Shown here: piece by piece, positions 22,044 through 30,356 of the stretch | Layout: the number at the start of each line of letters is the position of its first letter | Numbering within the stretch: position 1 is the first letter of the stretch | NCBI GenBank assembly: GCA_005800465.1 | Contig: SYFI01000011.1 | Location: 1 to 33,183, forward strand | Origin: Actinomycetota bacterium | GTDB lineage: Bacteria > Actinomycetota > Thermoleophilia > Miltoncostaeales > Miltoncostaeaceae | Direction: 5' to 3' | DNA length: 33,183 nucleotides | The notes under the pieces: generated by a model | The model's database searches: none | What the model was told of the DNA's origin: nothing | What the model saw: the letters and a program-made list of their open reading frames with translations, nothing else | Made by a program: the position numbers and the translations under genes

Positions 22044-23798
22044 GTGCTTATTCGAACGCTCCTGCCCCTCGCCGCTCTCGCCGCGATCGCGACCCCGGCC
22101 CTCGGTGCCGTCACGGTGGTGCCCCCGCCATCCGCCGCACCCGGTGCGGTCCAGCCGCTGGTGCCCGGCCTCAGCTACACAGTGATGAACCGTCCGGGGC
22201 CGCAGGTGCTGCACGTGCTCACCATGCGCCCGAATGCGCTGCTGTCGCTGGGGCCAACCCAGTTGTCGGGATCCCTCAGCCAGCGCGCCACGCTCACGTC
22301 AGGAATGACCGCGCGGCTTGCCACGGGAGCAACGGCCGGTATCAACGCCGATTACTTCGATCTGGGCACCGGCACCCCCAGCGGAATCCTCTCGGTGGGC
22401 CCGCGTCTGTGGGCCGGACCGGAGCCCTCGCGATCGGCCCTCACCATCGCCAATGGCGGCGCGCTCGCCGTCGGCAAGCTCACACTGGCCGGCCGGTACC
22501 AGAAGCTCGACCCCGCTGGCACCACCCCCTTCCCCAAGCGCACCTTCCGGGGAGTCAACCGCCCGCTGCCGAGCACGTCATCCACGGGCGTGGTCATGTA
22601 CACCCCCGACTTCGGTCGCCCCACCCCGTCCACGCCGGGCTATGAGGCCGTCGTAGCGATTGATGGCGGTGTGCCGCTGTCGGTCAACGCGCCGCTGCAG
22701 GGCACCGTCATCGCTCAGGGCACCGGGGGCGGCACCGCAATTGGGGCAGGCCAGGTGGTGATCTACGGCAAGAACGCCTCGGGCACCGCGGTCGCCAACG
22801 AACTGACCGTGGGCAGCCGTGTGGAAATGGAGGCCGGTATCGCCGGTATCGCCCCTGATGCCTGGGGCGCAGTGGGTGGCGGACCGATGATCGTGCAGGG
22901 CGGGGTTACCGTGCCATCTGCTGGCGAGGTCTTCACTGCATCGCAGTTGACCCGTCGCACCACCCGTACGGCGGTGGGCCAGACCGCCGACGGCCGCATC
23001 CTTATGGTGGTATCCGAAGGCCCGCAGCAGGGCAAGGTGGGCTATACAGCCGCTGAGCAGGGCACGCTGATGGTGTCGCTCGGTGCCACCGATGCCATCG
23101 GCTTTGACGCCGGCGGGTCATCACTTATGGCTCTGGGGCGCCAGCAGGTCATCCCCTGGTCGAGCGAGCGTGCCATCGCCGATGGCCTCATCGCCACCTA
23201 TCTGGGCGCGCAGATCTCCATCCCCAGCCCCCAGCGGGTATCTCCAAATGCCGATGGGCTGGCAGACAGTTCAACCATCGATGCCCAGTCACCGGTGGCA
23301 GGGCACACCGTGGTGGCCATCGCGCGACGCGGCGGCGGCTTCTCGTCCGTCCTGCTCGACCAGACGGGTGTTCCGGCCAGCAATCAGATCACCATCGACC
23401 CAGCCACGCTCGCCATGCCCGAGGGGCCGTATGTGGTCACCACCACGCTCACCCCGGCCGATGGCACCCCGGCCACCACGATGAACCGCAACCTGGTCGT
23501 GGACGGCACGCTCGGCGGCCTCAAGGTGTCGGCGAAGACGACTGGCAAGGGCAAGGCGAAGACCAACGCGGTAAAGATCTCCTTCACGCTCTCCCGTCAG
23601 GCCAAGGTGACCATGAAGATCATCAACTCGTCCGGAAAGACCGTGGCGACAGGCGCATCAAACCGCAAGATGGCCGGGGGCAAGCGAACCGTCACCTGGA
23701 ACGGCAAGGCGCTGCCAGCGGGCTCGTACAACGTGGTGCTCACCGCTCAAAGTTCCTACGGGCAGAGCGGACTGCAGGACAGCATCCGCCTGAAGTAA
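22044..23798 (+). CDS. Secreted phosphodiester glycosidase (NAGPA/DUF2233-like) with Ig-like tail
   Basis: A 584-residue exported protein. The signal peptide is about residues 1-21 (IRTLLPLAALAAIATPALGA). The NAGPA-type domain (about 30-380) contains ATAGINADYFDLGTGTPSG, GRTP-like turns and DAIGFDAGGSSLMALG, the family's conserved glycine-rich motifs. The remainder is beta-sandwich: SPNADGLADSS, then a FlgD-like Ig repeat (VTMKIINSSGKTVATG, then TVTWNGKALPAGSYN). The fold removes sugar-phosphodiester caps in eukaryotes, while bacterial roles in cell-wall or exopolysaccharide turnover are less clear. An alternative start at 21987 overlaps the previous gene by 4 bases and would add 19 residues. 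Confidence 0.8.
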   Translation: MLIRTLLPLAALAAIATPALGAVTVVPPPSAAPGAVQPLVPGLSYTVMNRPGPQVLHVLTMRPNALLSLGPTQLSGSLSQRATLTSGMTARLATGATAGINADYFDLGTGTPSGILSVGPRLWAGPEPSRSALTIANGGALAVGKLTLAGRYQKLDPAGTTPFPKRTFRGVNRPLPSTSSTGVVMYTPDFGRPTPSTPGYEAVVAIDGGVPLSVNAPLQGTVIAQGTGGGTAIGAGQVVIYGKNASGTAVANELTVGSRVEMEAGIAGIAPDAWGAVGGGPMIVQGGVTVPSAGEVFTASQLTRRTTRTAVGQTADGRILMVVSEGPQQGKVGYTAAEQGTLMVSLGATDAIGFDAGGSSLMALGRQQVIPWSSERAIADGLIATYLGAQISIPSPQRVSPNADGLADSSTIDAQSPVAGHTVVAIARRGGGFSSVLLDQTGVPASNQITIDPATLAMPEGPYVVTTTLTPADGTPATTMNRNLVVDGTLGGLKVSAKTTGKGKAKTNAVKISFTLSRQAKVTMKIINSSGKTVATGASNRKMAGGKRTVTWNGKALPAGSYNVVLTAQSSYGQSGLQDSIRLK

Positions 23799-23885
23799 CT
23801 CGGCGGATGCTGGCGTGATTCACGCGGCAGATGACGACAGCGACTGGCCGCCGTTCGGCCGCACACGGGGCGGCACCGCGCGGTG

Positions 23886-24326
23886 CTACATCAGCACCGG
23901 TACCCGCACCGAGGCTCGGGCGGGCTTCGCTGCCACCACAAGGCGTCGGTCCCACGCGTGCACGTCGACTCCGGCACTCGACCTCGAAAGGCCCGCCCCG
24001 GTATCGCCTGTGGTTGACGTGGTACCGGTGGTGTCCGTCGTGCCGGTGGTACCGGTGGTGTCGGTACCGGGCAGGCCAGTGGTGCCAGTCGTGTCAGTTG
24101 TGCCGGTGGTGCCGGTGGTGCCGGTGGTATTGGTCGTGCCGACGGTGGGGGTGGTCGCCGGCGCCGATGACGGGGAATCCGACGGGCCAATGAGCACCCA
24201 AGCGAACGCGATCACGACGACGGCTACTGCGCCGAGCATGATCCACATGTTGCGCTGACGATAGCGCTGGCGCTGGGCGGCGGCCTCGCGGCGGCGCTGG
24301 GCGCGGGGGTCTTCGGATTGGGCCAT
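23886..24326 (-). CDS. Single-span membrane protein with Thr/Gly repeat tail
   Basis: A 146-residue protein with a basic, Arg/Gln-rich cytosolic start (RAQRRREAAAQRQRYRQR), one membrane helix (about 27-46, MWIMLGAVAVVVIAFAWVLI) and a low-complexity exterior of TTGTTG, TTDTTG and TTSTTG units. The ATG is chosen since it precedes the basic stretch and follows a TAGCCT box by 7 bases. The last ~35 residues are not repetitive and may be poorly constrained. Function unknown. It may be a stalk or anchor on the cell surface. Confidence 0.6.
   Translation of the reverse strand: MAQSEDPRAQRRREAAAQRQRYRQRNMWIMLGAVAVVVIAFAWVLIGPSDSPSSAPATTPTVGTTNTTGTTGTTGTTDTTGTTGLPGTDTTGTTGTTDTTGTTSTTGDTGAGLSRSSAGVDVHAWDRRLVVAAKPARASVRVPVLM
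24009..24145 (-). repeat. 9-base minisatellite in the Thr/Gly protein gene
   Basis: Units close to GGCACCACC (minus strand, encoding Gly-Thr-Thr) are repeated about a dozen times with point changes that give Asp, Ser, Asn and Leu-Pro interruptions. Such tracts expand and contract easily, so the copy number may vary between strains or be misassembled. Confidence 0.6.
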
Positions 24327-24333
24327 CTGACGA

Positions 24334-24339
24334 AGGCTA
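24334..24339 (-). promoter_or_regulatory. -10 box for the Thr/Gly protein
   Basis: Minus-strand TAGCCT lies 7 bases before the ATG at 24326, fitting a leaderless mRNA. It sits in the 46-base gap after the upstream LLM gene. Confidence 0.45.
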
Positions 24340-24372
24340 GCCGGGGGTGCGGGGAGTTTTCCCCAAAAAGGG

Positions 24373-25392
24373 TCATCCCATAATGCGACGTAGCGCCTGC
24401 ACGGCCCCAATCGGGTCGGGCGTGGCTGGGCTGAGCACCAGCACCGACACCCCCGCATCAGCCAGCGCCGTAAGGCGTGGGCGCACCGAATCCTCAGTGC
24501 CGACGACGGCCATCGCGTCGACCATGGCGTCGCTCACCATCCTCTCGGCCTGCTCCCGTTGACCCCCGAGTGCGGCATCCTGGATTGCCGCTGCCTCATC
24601 CGGGAATCCGATCGCTGACACCGTATCTGCGTAGTAGTTGCGGTCGCGCGAGCCCATCGATCCCACGTAGAAGGCCATCTCCCGACGCGCGACAGCCCGG
24701 GCGGCCGCCTGAGCATCCTCACCGCCCACGCCCACAACTGCTGAGGCCATTATGTGAAGGGGGGCGAGTGATGCATGGCGCCGGGCGCGGCCCTCTGCCA
24801 GCGGGCCTGCCCAGTGGCCGGCGATGGCTGCCGGCGTGGCAAACAGGGGCCACCAGCGATCGGCAACCTCGGCGGCAAGGCGTACGGCGCGGGGTGCCAT
24901 GGCGGCAAGTGCGATGGGAATTGATGACCGCTCTGGCCGCGTAATGATGCGAAGCGGCCGGTGATCACTGCCGGGGAGCGGAATGGGCCGTGGGCCATCA
25001 ACTGTGAGCGGCTCGCGCGCCCACACGGTGCGACTCGCTGACACTACCTCGCGCAGTTCGGCAAGGGGACGCGCAAATGGGATCCCGTGCCATCCCTCCA
25101 CCACCAGGGGTCCCGACGTACCGAGCCCCAGCAGCGCCCGGCCACCCGAGAGGGCATCAACGCCAGCGGCGGTCTGGGCGGTGAGTGCGGGGCTGCGCGT
25201 GAACACGGGGAGCACGGCACCAATGCAGATGCGCCGGGTATTTATGGCAATGGCTCCCATAAGGCTCGGGGCATCAAAGCCCCAGGTCTCTGGAACCCAC
25301 ACCTCATCGGCCCCGGCGTCGTCCAGATCCATCGCCAGCGCCAGGGATTCAGCAGGTGCGGCCATATGGTTGAGCGTCATCGCAATTCGCAT
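24373..25392 (-). CDS. LLM-class (luciferase-like) oxidoreductase, possibly F420-dependent
   Basis: A 339-residue TIM-barrel enzyme of the bacterial luciferase superfamily. The start MRIAMTLNHM is chosen because a TACCAT box lies 6 bases before it and the family starts here. DLDDAGADEVWVPETWGFDA, RRICIGAVLPVFTRSPAL and LGLGTSGPLVVEGWHG are the family's N-terminal blocks. GWHG(I)PF is common to coenzyme F420-linked members. Such enzymes in Actinobacteria reduce or oxidise small metabolites. The substrate cannot be assigned. It is divergent from the large fusion gene, with a 101-base gap. Confidence 0.85.
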   Translation of the reverse strand: MRIAMTLNHMAAPAESLALAMDLDDAGADEVWVPETWGFDAPSLMGAIAINTRRICIGAVLPVFTRSPALTAQTAAGVDALSGGRALLGLGTSGPLVVEGWHGIPFARPLAELREVVSASRTVWAREPLTVDGPRPIPLPGSDHRPLRIITRPERSSIPIALAAMAPRAVRLAAEVADRWWPLFATPAAIAGHWAGPLAEGRARRHASLAPLHIMASAVVGVGGEDAQAAARAVARREMAFYVGSMGSRDRNYYADTVSAIGFPDEAAAIQDAALGGQREQAERMVSDAMVDAMAVVGTEDSVRPRLTALADAGVSVLVLSPATPDPIGAVQALRRIMG

Positions 25393-25398
25393 GCGGGG

Positions 25399-25404
25399 AT
25401 GGTA
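25399..25404 (-). promoter_or_regulatory. -10 box for the LLM oxidoreductase gene
   Basis: Minus-strand TACCAT ends 6 bases before the ATG at 25392, matching the leaderless promoter pattern. Confidence 0.45.
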
Positions 25405-25472
25405 CGGGCCGATGACGACCAGATGGGTGTCTCTGCCCGGCATACCCTCTGGCGTGCGTCCGGCCACCCGTC

Positions 25473-25478
25473 TATGGT
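25473..25478 (+). promoter_or_regulatory. -10 box for the E1-lipoyl-KAS III fusion
   Basis: TATGGT lies 15 bases before the GTG at 25494, so a short (about 9-base) leader is expected rather than a leaderless start. An in-frame GTG at 25530 is a possible alternative start, shortening the protein by 12 basic residues. Confidence 0.35.
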
Positions 25479-25493
25479 CGGTCCCACGCAGGC

Positions 25494-28400
25494 GTGTTTG
25501 GGTCGCGCCGTGCCCGGAAACGACGATTGGTGTTTCGCCTGACCACGCAGTCCGTCCCACTCACCACCCGTGCCCTCCACGCGCTGCGCGCCATGCTCAG
25601 TGCCCGCTGGGTTGACGCCGTTGAAGCCGAACTGGTGCAACGGGGCGAGGCCTTCTTCCAGCTGGGCGGCGCCGGTCATGAGGCATCGGCGGTACTCGCC
25701 CACCATCTCGGGCCCCAGGACTGGCTGCAGCCGCACTACCGGTCGCGCGCGCTGCTCATCGCGCGCGGCTTCGAGCCCGTGCGCTTTTTCCATGGCCTGC
25801 TGTCCACTGCCGAGTCCGATTCTGCGGGACGCCAGATGCCGGCCTTCCTCAACGACCCCGACCTGCATGTGATGCCCATGACCGTGCCCACGGGCAATGG
25901 CCTGCTTCACGCAGTTGGCGTGGCACGCGAGGTGCATGCGCAGTCCGGTGCCCCCATCGTGGTGGCGGGTATCGGCGACGGCACCACGCAGCAGGGCGAA
26001 GTAATGGAGGCCATCGGCGACGCCGCACGCCTTGCGATGCCCGTGCTGTTCTGGATCGAGGACAACGGCTACGCCATCTCCACCCACACCGCGGGGCGCA
26101 CGTTCTACGACACAGCGCTCGGGCCTGTTGACGACTTCCTCGGCGTGCCCATCACCCGCGCCGATGGCCGTGACCCGGTCACCCTCGACGCCATCTGCGG
26201 TCGTGTGGTGGACGAGATGCGCGAGAGCCGGCGCCCCGCGATCATGGTGGTGTCCACCGAGCGCCTCACGCACCACACCAACGCCGACGACGAATCGGTG
26301 TACCGAAGCGAGGAAGAGCGCTCGGGTGCCCGCACTTCAGGCGACCCCATCGTGTTCATGCGCGACCACCTGGTGGCCGAGGGCGTACCGGTGGCCGACC
26401 TCACGGCACTCGACGCCGAGGTGGAGGCCGGAGTGCGTGCTGCGGCAACGCTGGCGCTCGCGGCTCCCGATCCCACCACCACACGGTCGGCATCCGCCCC
26501 CGTTGACCCCGATCTCATCGCACGCTCTCTTGCGAACCCACCCAACGCCGACGGCCCGCCGCACACCATGCTCGAGGCCATGCGTGAGGTGCTGCGCGCC
26601 CGTTTGGCCGACGACGCCCGCGTGTCGATCCTCGGGCAGGACATCGAGGACCCCAAGGGCGACGTATTTGGCCTCACCCATGGGCTCTCCACGCAGTTCC
26701 CCGGCCGCGTCACCAATGCCGCCCTCAGCGAGTCGACGATCGTGGGCACGGCAATCGGCCGTGCCATGGCCGGTGGGCGCCCAGTGGCCATGGTGCAGTT
26801 CGCCGACTTCCTTCCTCTGGCGTTTAACCAGATCGCATCCGAGCTGGCCACCGTTCACTGGCGCACCGCCGGCGCATGGTCCGCTCCGGTCGTCGTGCTT
26901 GCCCCGTGCGGCGCGTACCGGCCGGGCCTTGGGCCCTTCCACGCGCAGACAATGGAAGCCACATTCGCCCACATCCCCGGGCTCGACGTGGCCATGCCGA
27001 GCACGGCTGCCGACGCCGCGGGCATGTTGTCGGCCGCGCTCGAGGGCAACCGGCCCACGCTCATCCTGTACCCCAAAACGTGCCTGAACGACCCCGCGCG
27101 CGCCACGACGGCCATCGGTGACGCGCACCCGGTGCCACCCGGTCGCGCAGCCCACACGCGCAGGGGGGACGACGTGACCATCGTGGCCTGGGGCGCCACG
27201 GTGCCGATCGCCGAGCGCGCGGCCGACATTCTCGATGCCGCCACCGTGAGCGTCGATCTCATCGATCTGCGCAGCATCGCCCCATGGGACCGCGAGGCGG
27301 TCATCGCCAGCGCGGCCCGTACGCGTCGCCTGGTGGTGGTGCACGAAGACAATCTCACCGGGGGATTCGGGGGCGAGGTGGTGGCGGCGGTGTCCGATCA
27401 CCTCGAGGGCGAGCTCACCACGCGCCGCGTTGCCCGTGCCGACACCCTCGTGCCCAACAACTACGACAATCAGATCGAGCTGCTGCCATCGGTGGCCGAT
27501 GTCGTGACCACCGTGGCCAGCATGATCGGCGGCCTCGAGGTTGAGGTATCCCATGCGGTTGCCGCCGAGGGCGTGCTGGTGGTCGAGGCCGCGGGATCCA
27601 GCCCCGCCGATCAGCAGATCATGGTTGTGGACTGGCTCGTAGCCGAGGGCGATCACGTGAGTGAGGGGCAGATCATCGCCGAGTGCGAGGGCGACAAGGC
27701 TGCATTTGAGCTTGCCGCCCCCGCATCGGGCGACATCGCGAAACTCCTCGACACCGACGAGTTCGTGCCCGTAGGTACGCCCATCGCCCGCATCACGCTG
27801 GCGCCCGGCGCCGCGGCGGCCCGTCGCCGTATTCCCGCCGAACCCACCATCCGCCTGCGCCGTGCCCCCGGGACCCGCCCAGCCGTCATGCCCGCGTCCA
27901 CCCCCTCACCACTCCGGGCGGCGGCCCCCGTTGGACTGTCGGGTATCGCTGTGCGAGCCGGAAGCCACATCCTCACCAATGCCGGCATCACCGCGCGTTT
28001 CCCGGACCGCACCGAAGAGGACATCGTCAGGCGTACCGGCATCCGTCAGCGCCCGGTCATGGCCGATGGCGAGGACCTCATCACACTGTCAGCGGCGGCT
28101 GCCCGTGAGTCGCTGGAGAGCCAGGGGCTCGTTCTCGGCGATCTTGAGGCCATCATCGTGGCCACCGGGACCCCGCCACACCTCAGCCCCACCGTGTCCT
28201 GCATGGTACAGAGCCTCCTCGCCCAGGATGATGGCCCGGCCGAGGTGGCCGCGCACGATGTATCGGCCGCCTGTTCGGGCTACCTGTATGCGCTGCAGGG
28301 CGCCCACGACATGTTGCAGCAGCGCCCAGATGGCGCCGTACTGGTGATTACCGCCGAGGCCATGACGCGCTACGTGGATCCGGACGACTTCGACACCGTC

Positions 28401-28892
28401 GTGGTGTTCGGCGACGCCGTCACAGCCACAGTGGTGTATGGCCCCGAACGCGCCCAAGGGTCGCCCATTTTGCTGCATCGCCCGGTGCTTTCGGCCACCG
28501 GCGATGACGGAACGATTATTCACCACGGGCCGGAGTACTCCGACCACCTGTTCATGGACGGCCCGCGTGTGTACACCCGGGCCGTGCGCGAGATGCTGCG
28601 GATGCTCGACCGTGCCGCGGCCGCATCGGGTGCGTCAATGGCCGACCTCATGCACGTCATCCCGCATCAGGCCAATGGCCGGATCATCTCGTCGATTCAG
28701 GCCCGAAGCGGTCTCCCCATGGACCGCTTTGTCGTGAACGTGGAGCGGTGGGGCAACACGTCGAGCAGCACCATTCCCATCGCCCTCGCCGAACATCTGC
28801 CGTCGCGTCCCACAGGTCTGGGCGGTCTGGTCGCCTTTGGGGCGGGCCTCACGTCGGGTGCGGCTATCGTCGAGTTTCCCGAGAAGCCATAG
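25494..28892 (+). CDS. 2-oxoacid dehydrogenase E1alpha-E1beta-lipoyl-KAS III fusion
   Basis: One 1132-residue ORF with four parts. E1 alpha (about 25-330) has the thiamine-diphosphate motif GDG (161-163) to Asn191 in WIEDNGYAIS. E1 beta (about 358-680) has SILGQDIEDPKGDVFGLTHG and LVVVHEDNLTGGFGGEV. A lipoyl domain (about 685-770) has its lysine in EGDKAAFE (Lys735). After an Ala/Pro/Arg linker (770-815) comes KAS III (about 816-1132) with Cys927 (SAACSGY), His1058 (PHQANGR) and Asn1088 (WGNTSSS). No E2 acyltransferase or subunit-binding domain is present, and no E2/E3 gene is nearby. Likely role: decarboxylate a branched-chain 2-oxoacid and prime a fatty or polyketide chain. Direct transfer to Cys927 is inferred. 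Each domain is full length. Confidence 0.9.
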   Translation: MFGSRRARKRRLVFRLTTQSVPLTTRALHALRAMLSARWVDAVEAELVQRGEAFFQLGGAGHEASAVLAHHLGPQDWLQPHYRSRALLIARGFEPVRFFHGLLSTAESDSAGRQMPAFLNDPDLHVMPMTVPTGNGLLHAVGVAREVHAQSGAPIVVAGIGDGTTQQGEVMEAIGDAARLAMPVLFWIEDNGYAISTHTAGRTFYDTALGPVDDFLGVPITRADGRDPVTLDAICGRVVDEMRESRRPAIMVVSTERLTHHTNADDESVYRSEEERSGARTSGDPIVFMRDHLVAEGVPVADLTALDAEVEAGVRAAATLALAAPDPTTTRSASAPVDPDLIARSLANPPNADGPPHTMLEAMREVLRARLADDARVSILGQDIEDPKGDVFGLTHGLSTQFPGRVTNAALSESTIVGTAIGRAMAGGRPVAMVQFADFLPLAFNQIASELATVHWRTAGAWSAPVVVLAPCGAYRPGLGPFHAQTMEATFAHIPGLDVAMPSTAADAAGMLSAALEGNRPTLILYPKTCLNDPARATTAIGDAHPVPPGRAAHTRRGDDVTIVAWGATVPIAERAADILDAATVSVDLIDLRSIAPWDREAVIASAARTRRLVVVHEDNLTGGFGGEVVAAVSDHLEGELTTRRVARADTLVPNNYDNQIELLPSVADVVTTVASMIGGLEVEVSHAVAAEGVLVVEAAGSSPADQQIMVVDWLVAEGDHVSEGQIIAECEGDKAAFELAAPASGDIAKLLDTDEFVPVGTPIARITLAPGAAAARRRIPAEPTIRLRRAPGTRPAVMPASTPSPLRAAAPVGLSGIAVRAGSHILTNAGITARFPDRTEEDIVRRTGIRQRPVMADGEDLITLSAAAARESLESQGLVLGDLEAIIVATGTPPHLSPTVSCMVQSLLAQDDGPAEVAAHDVSAACSGYLYALQGAHDMLQQRPDGAVLVITAEAMTRYVDPDDFDTVVVFGDAVTATVVYGPERAQGSPILLHRPVLSATGDDGTIIHHGPEYSDHLFMDGPRVYTRAVREMLRMLDRAAAASGASMADLMHVIPHQANGRIISSIQARSGLPMDRFVVNVERWGNTSSSTIPIALAEHLPSRPTGLGGLVAFGAGLTSGAAIVEFPEKP

Positions 28893-29308
28893 CCGGAATC
28901 GAAGCGCACATCGGCACCACCGAGTATTCGCACGCCATCGATCTGGACAGCGACTTCGACGAGGTTCTCGCGCGCACCCGGGAGGCGTTTGGCAGAAGGA
29001 TTTGGCGTGCTCACCGAGATCGACGTAAAGGCAACGATGAAGGCCAAGCTCGATGTCGACCGCGAGCCCTCCATCATCCTTGGGGCCTGCAACCCAGCTC
29101 TGGCCCATCAGGCGCTTGAGGTGGAGCCTGAGCTGGGCGTGCTGCTGCCCTGCAACGTGGTGTGGACCGCACCGGTGGTCGCACCCGCGTGAGCGCGGTG
29201 GCTGCCGACCAGATGCTGGGAATGGTCGGTAACCCGGGGCTTGAGCCCGTGGCGACCGAGGTCGGTGCACGCCTATCGCGTGTGCCCGCCGACATTCAGG
29301 CGGGATAG
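28893..29308 (+). pseudogene. DUF302 protein gene with two compensating frameshifts
   Basis: A complete DUF302 domain can be read across two frame changes. SHAIDLDSDFDEVLARTREA is in the first frame. Removing one T from 28988-28990 continues LAEGFGVLTEIDVKATMKAK and LGACNPALAHQALE in another. Near 29160-29163 one missing G returns to the first frame, giving VVVDRTGGRTRVSAVAADQM and LGMVGNPGLEPVATEV up to TAG at 29306. Both lesions are single bases. No start codon is evident before SHAIDLD, so the 5' end may also be damaged. DUF302 proteins are small, of unclear role. It follows the fusion gene directly. Confidence 0.7.
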
Positions 29309-29315
29309 CCCGGCG

Positions 29316-30113
29316 CTATTGCGTGCTGGCGGCCGCCTCGAGAATGCGACGCACGTCAGCTCCGGCAACTCCGCGCCGGGCCAGCCACCCCAGTGCACGC
29401 CGACGCTCGGTCTGATCGTCACCCTGTTTCGGGTAGCGCCTCTTCACCTGACGGATCAACTCGTCGGCCTCCGGCGCAGGTGAGACCTCGACGTCTTCAT
29501 CGATTGCCCCGGCGCTGGGCTTAAGTGCCTCGCGCACAGCGGCAGGCGGGAGCCCTTTGCGCATCAGCCGATCGGCCAGGCGCCGACGGTCGGCGGCGGA
29601 GCTCGGCACACCGGTGCGCTCGATTGAGGCGGCGAGCAGCACCTCGTCATGATCATCCGGCAGGCCCTCCCCGACCGCACGGCGCACGAGATCCCGATCA
29701 AAACCGACGCGCATCATCTCGCCCTGAACGCGCCGCTCCGCCCAGTCCTTTCTCGACAGGAGCTCCACCCGCAGGTGGGCATTGGCGTCTTCGTCGGCGA
29801 GCCCATTGGCCGCCAGACGCACCAGCAGCCGGGCGATCTGATCATCGGTGGCCTGGCGCTCCCGCAGGCGACGCACGACCTCGCGCTCGGCGCGTCCGCG
29901 GGCCACCGTAAAGCGCAAGGTGGCCTCCCACAGGCGTTCGAGTGCCGCGATGTCCTCAATCTCGGCAACCCGGGCATCGTCCATCTCCTGCCCCGTCGAC
30001 AGACCAAGGTCGGCAACCAGATGCACGGGGAGCCGGAGCCACTTGGCCCCGTCCTTCTCAACGCGGATCGCACGCCCATCGGGCGTGCTGCGGAGCGCCG
30101 TGATGACGCTCAC
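29316..30113 (-). CDS. recX: Regulatory protein RecX
   Basis: A 265-residue RecX, which binds RecA filaments and limits recombinase activity. The three-helix repeat unit is visible: RGRAEREVVRRLRERQATDD, then LVRLAANGLADEDANAHLRV, then WAERRVQGEMMRVGFDRDLV, with a further RADRLMRKGLP-like unit. GTG at 30113 is chosen over 30248, which would overlap the zinc-ribbon gene and add junk. The N-terminal ~80 residues precede the RecX fold and are longer than usual. recA is not next to it. It follows the zinc-ribbon gene by 13 bases, in the same transcript. Confidence 0.85.
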   Translation of the reverse strand: MSVITALRSTPDGRAIRVEKDGAKWLRLPVHLVADLGLSTGQEMDDARVAEIEDIAALERLWEATLRFTVARGRAEREVVRRLRERQATDDQIARLLVRLAANGLADEDANAHLRVELLSRKDWAERRVQGEMMRVGFDRDLVRRAVGEGLPDDHDEVLLAASIERTGVPSSAADRRRLADRLMRKGLPPAAVREALKPSAGAIDEDVEVSPAPEADELIRQVKRRYPKQGDDQTERRRALGWLARRGVAGADVRRILEAAASTQ

Positions 30114-30126
30114 GCCGGAAACCGCA

Positions 30127-30318
30127 TCAGGCCTCGCGGGCCACCTCATTGGTGCAGCGCATGCAACGCCACACTGGAACCTTGCGATCGCGGGCGATGG
30201 CGCTTGCCCCATCCAGATCGTGGGTACGCATGGTGCGGTTGGTCGCAAACGTCACGGCGCCACACTTCTCGCACGGCGGTGCATCAGTGGTGGCGCTGGT
30301 CTCTGAGTTCTCGGGCAT
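30127..30318 (-). CDS. 63-residue zinc-ribbon protein
   Basis: A small protein with CEKCG (about 16-20) and CMRC (52-55), a two-knuckle zinc ribbon with a 31-residue loop containing TNRTMRTHDLDGAS. A TAGGGT box lies 6 bases before the ATG, and the palindrome GGGTTAACCC (30319-30328) fills the space between. It is co-oriented with recX, 13 bases ahead. Function unknown. Linked ribbons may contact RNA or DNA. Confidence 0.7.
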   Translation of the reverse strand: MPENSETSATTDAPPCEKCGAVTFATNRTMRTHDLDGASAIARDRKVPVWRCMRCTNEVAREA

Positions 30319-30330
30319 GGGTTAACCCTA
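30319..30330 (-). promoter_or_regulatory. Leaderless promoter with palindrome for zinc-ribbon-recX
   Basis: Minus-strand TAGGGT (30325-30330) with 6 bases to the ATG at 30318. The perfect 10-base palindrome GGGTTAACCC (30319-30328) overlaps it and may be an operator. Confidence 0.45.
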
Positions 30331-30356
30331 CCGGCGCGGGCCCGCGCGAACCAGCC

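Noticed and set aside
23873..23886. GCACCGCGCGGTGC palindrome as a bidirectional terminator
   Set aside because: It lies at the stop of the Thr/Gly gene but has no T run on either side and no loop, so it is more likely chance in GC-rich DNA.
23815..24258. Plus-strand ORF with Val/Pro repeats opposite the Thr/Gly gene
   Set aside because: The minus strand gives a sensible start, a membrane helix and a promoter-like box. The Val-rich plus frame is the antisense of the GTT/GTG repeats.
24355..24372. GGGGA/TCCCC hairpin with a T run as a terminator of the LLM gene
   Set aside because: On the minus strand the T run comes before, not after, the stem, so it does not form a Rho-independent terminator.
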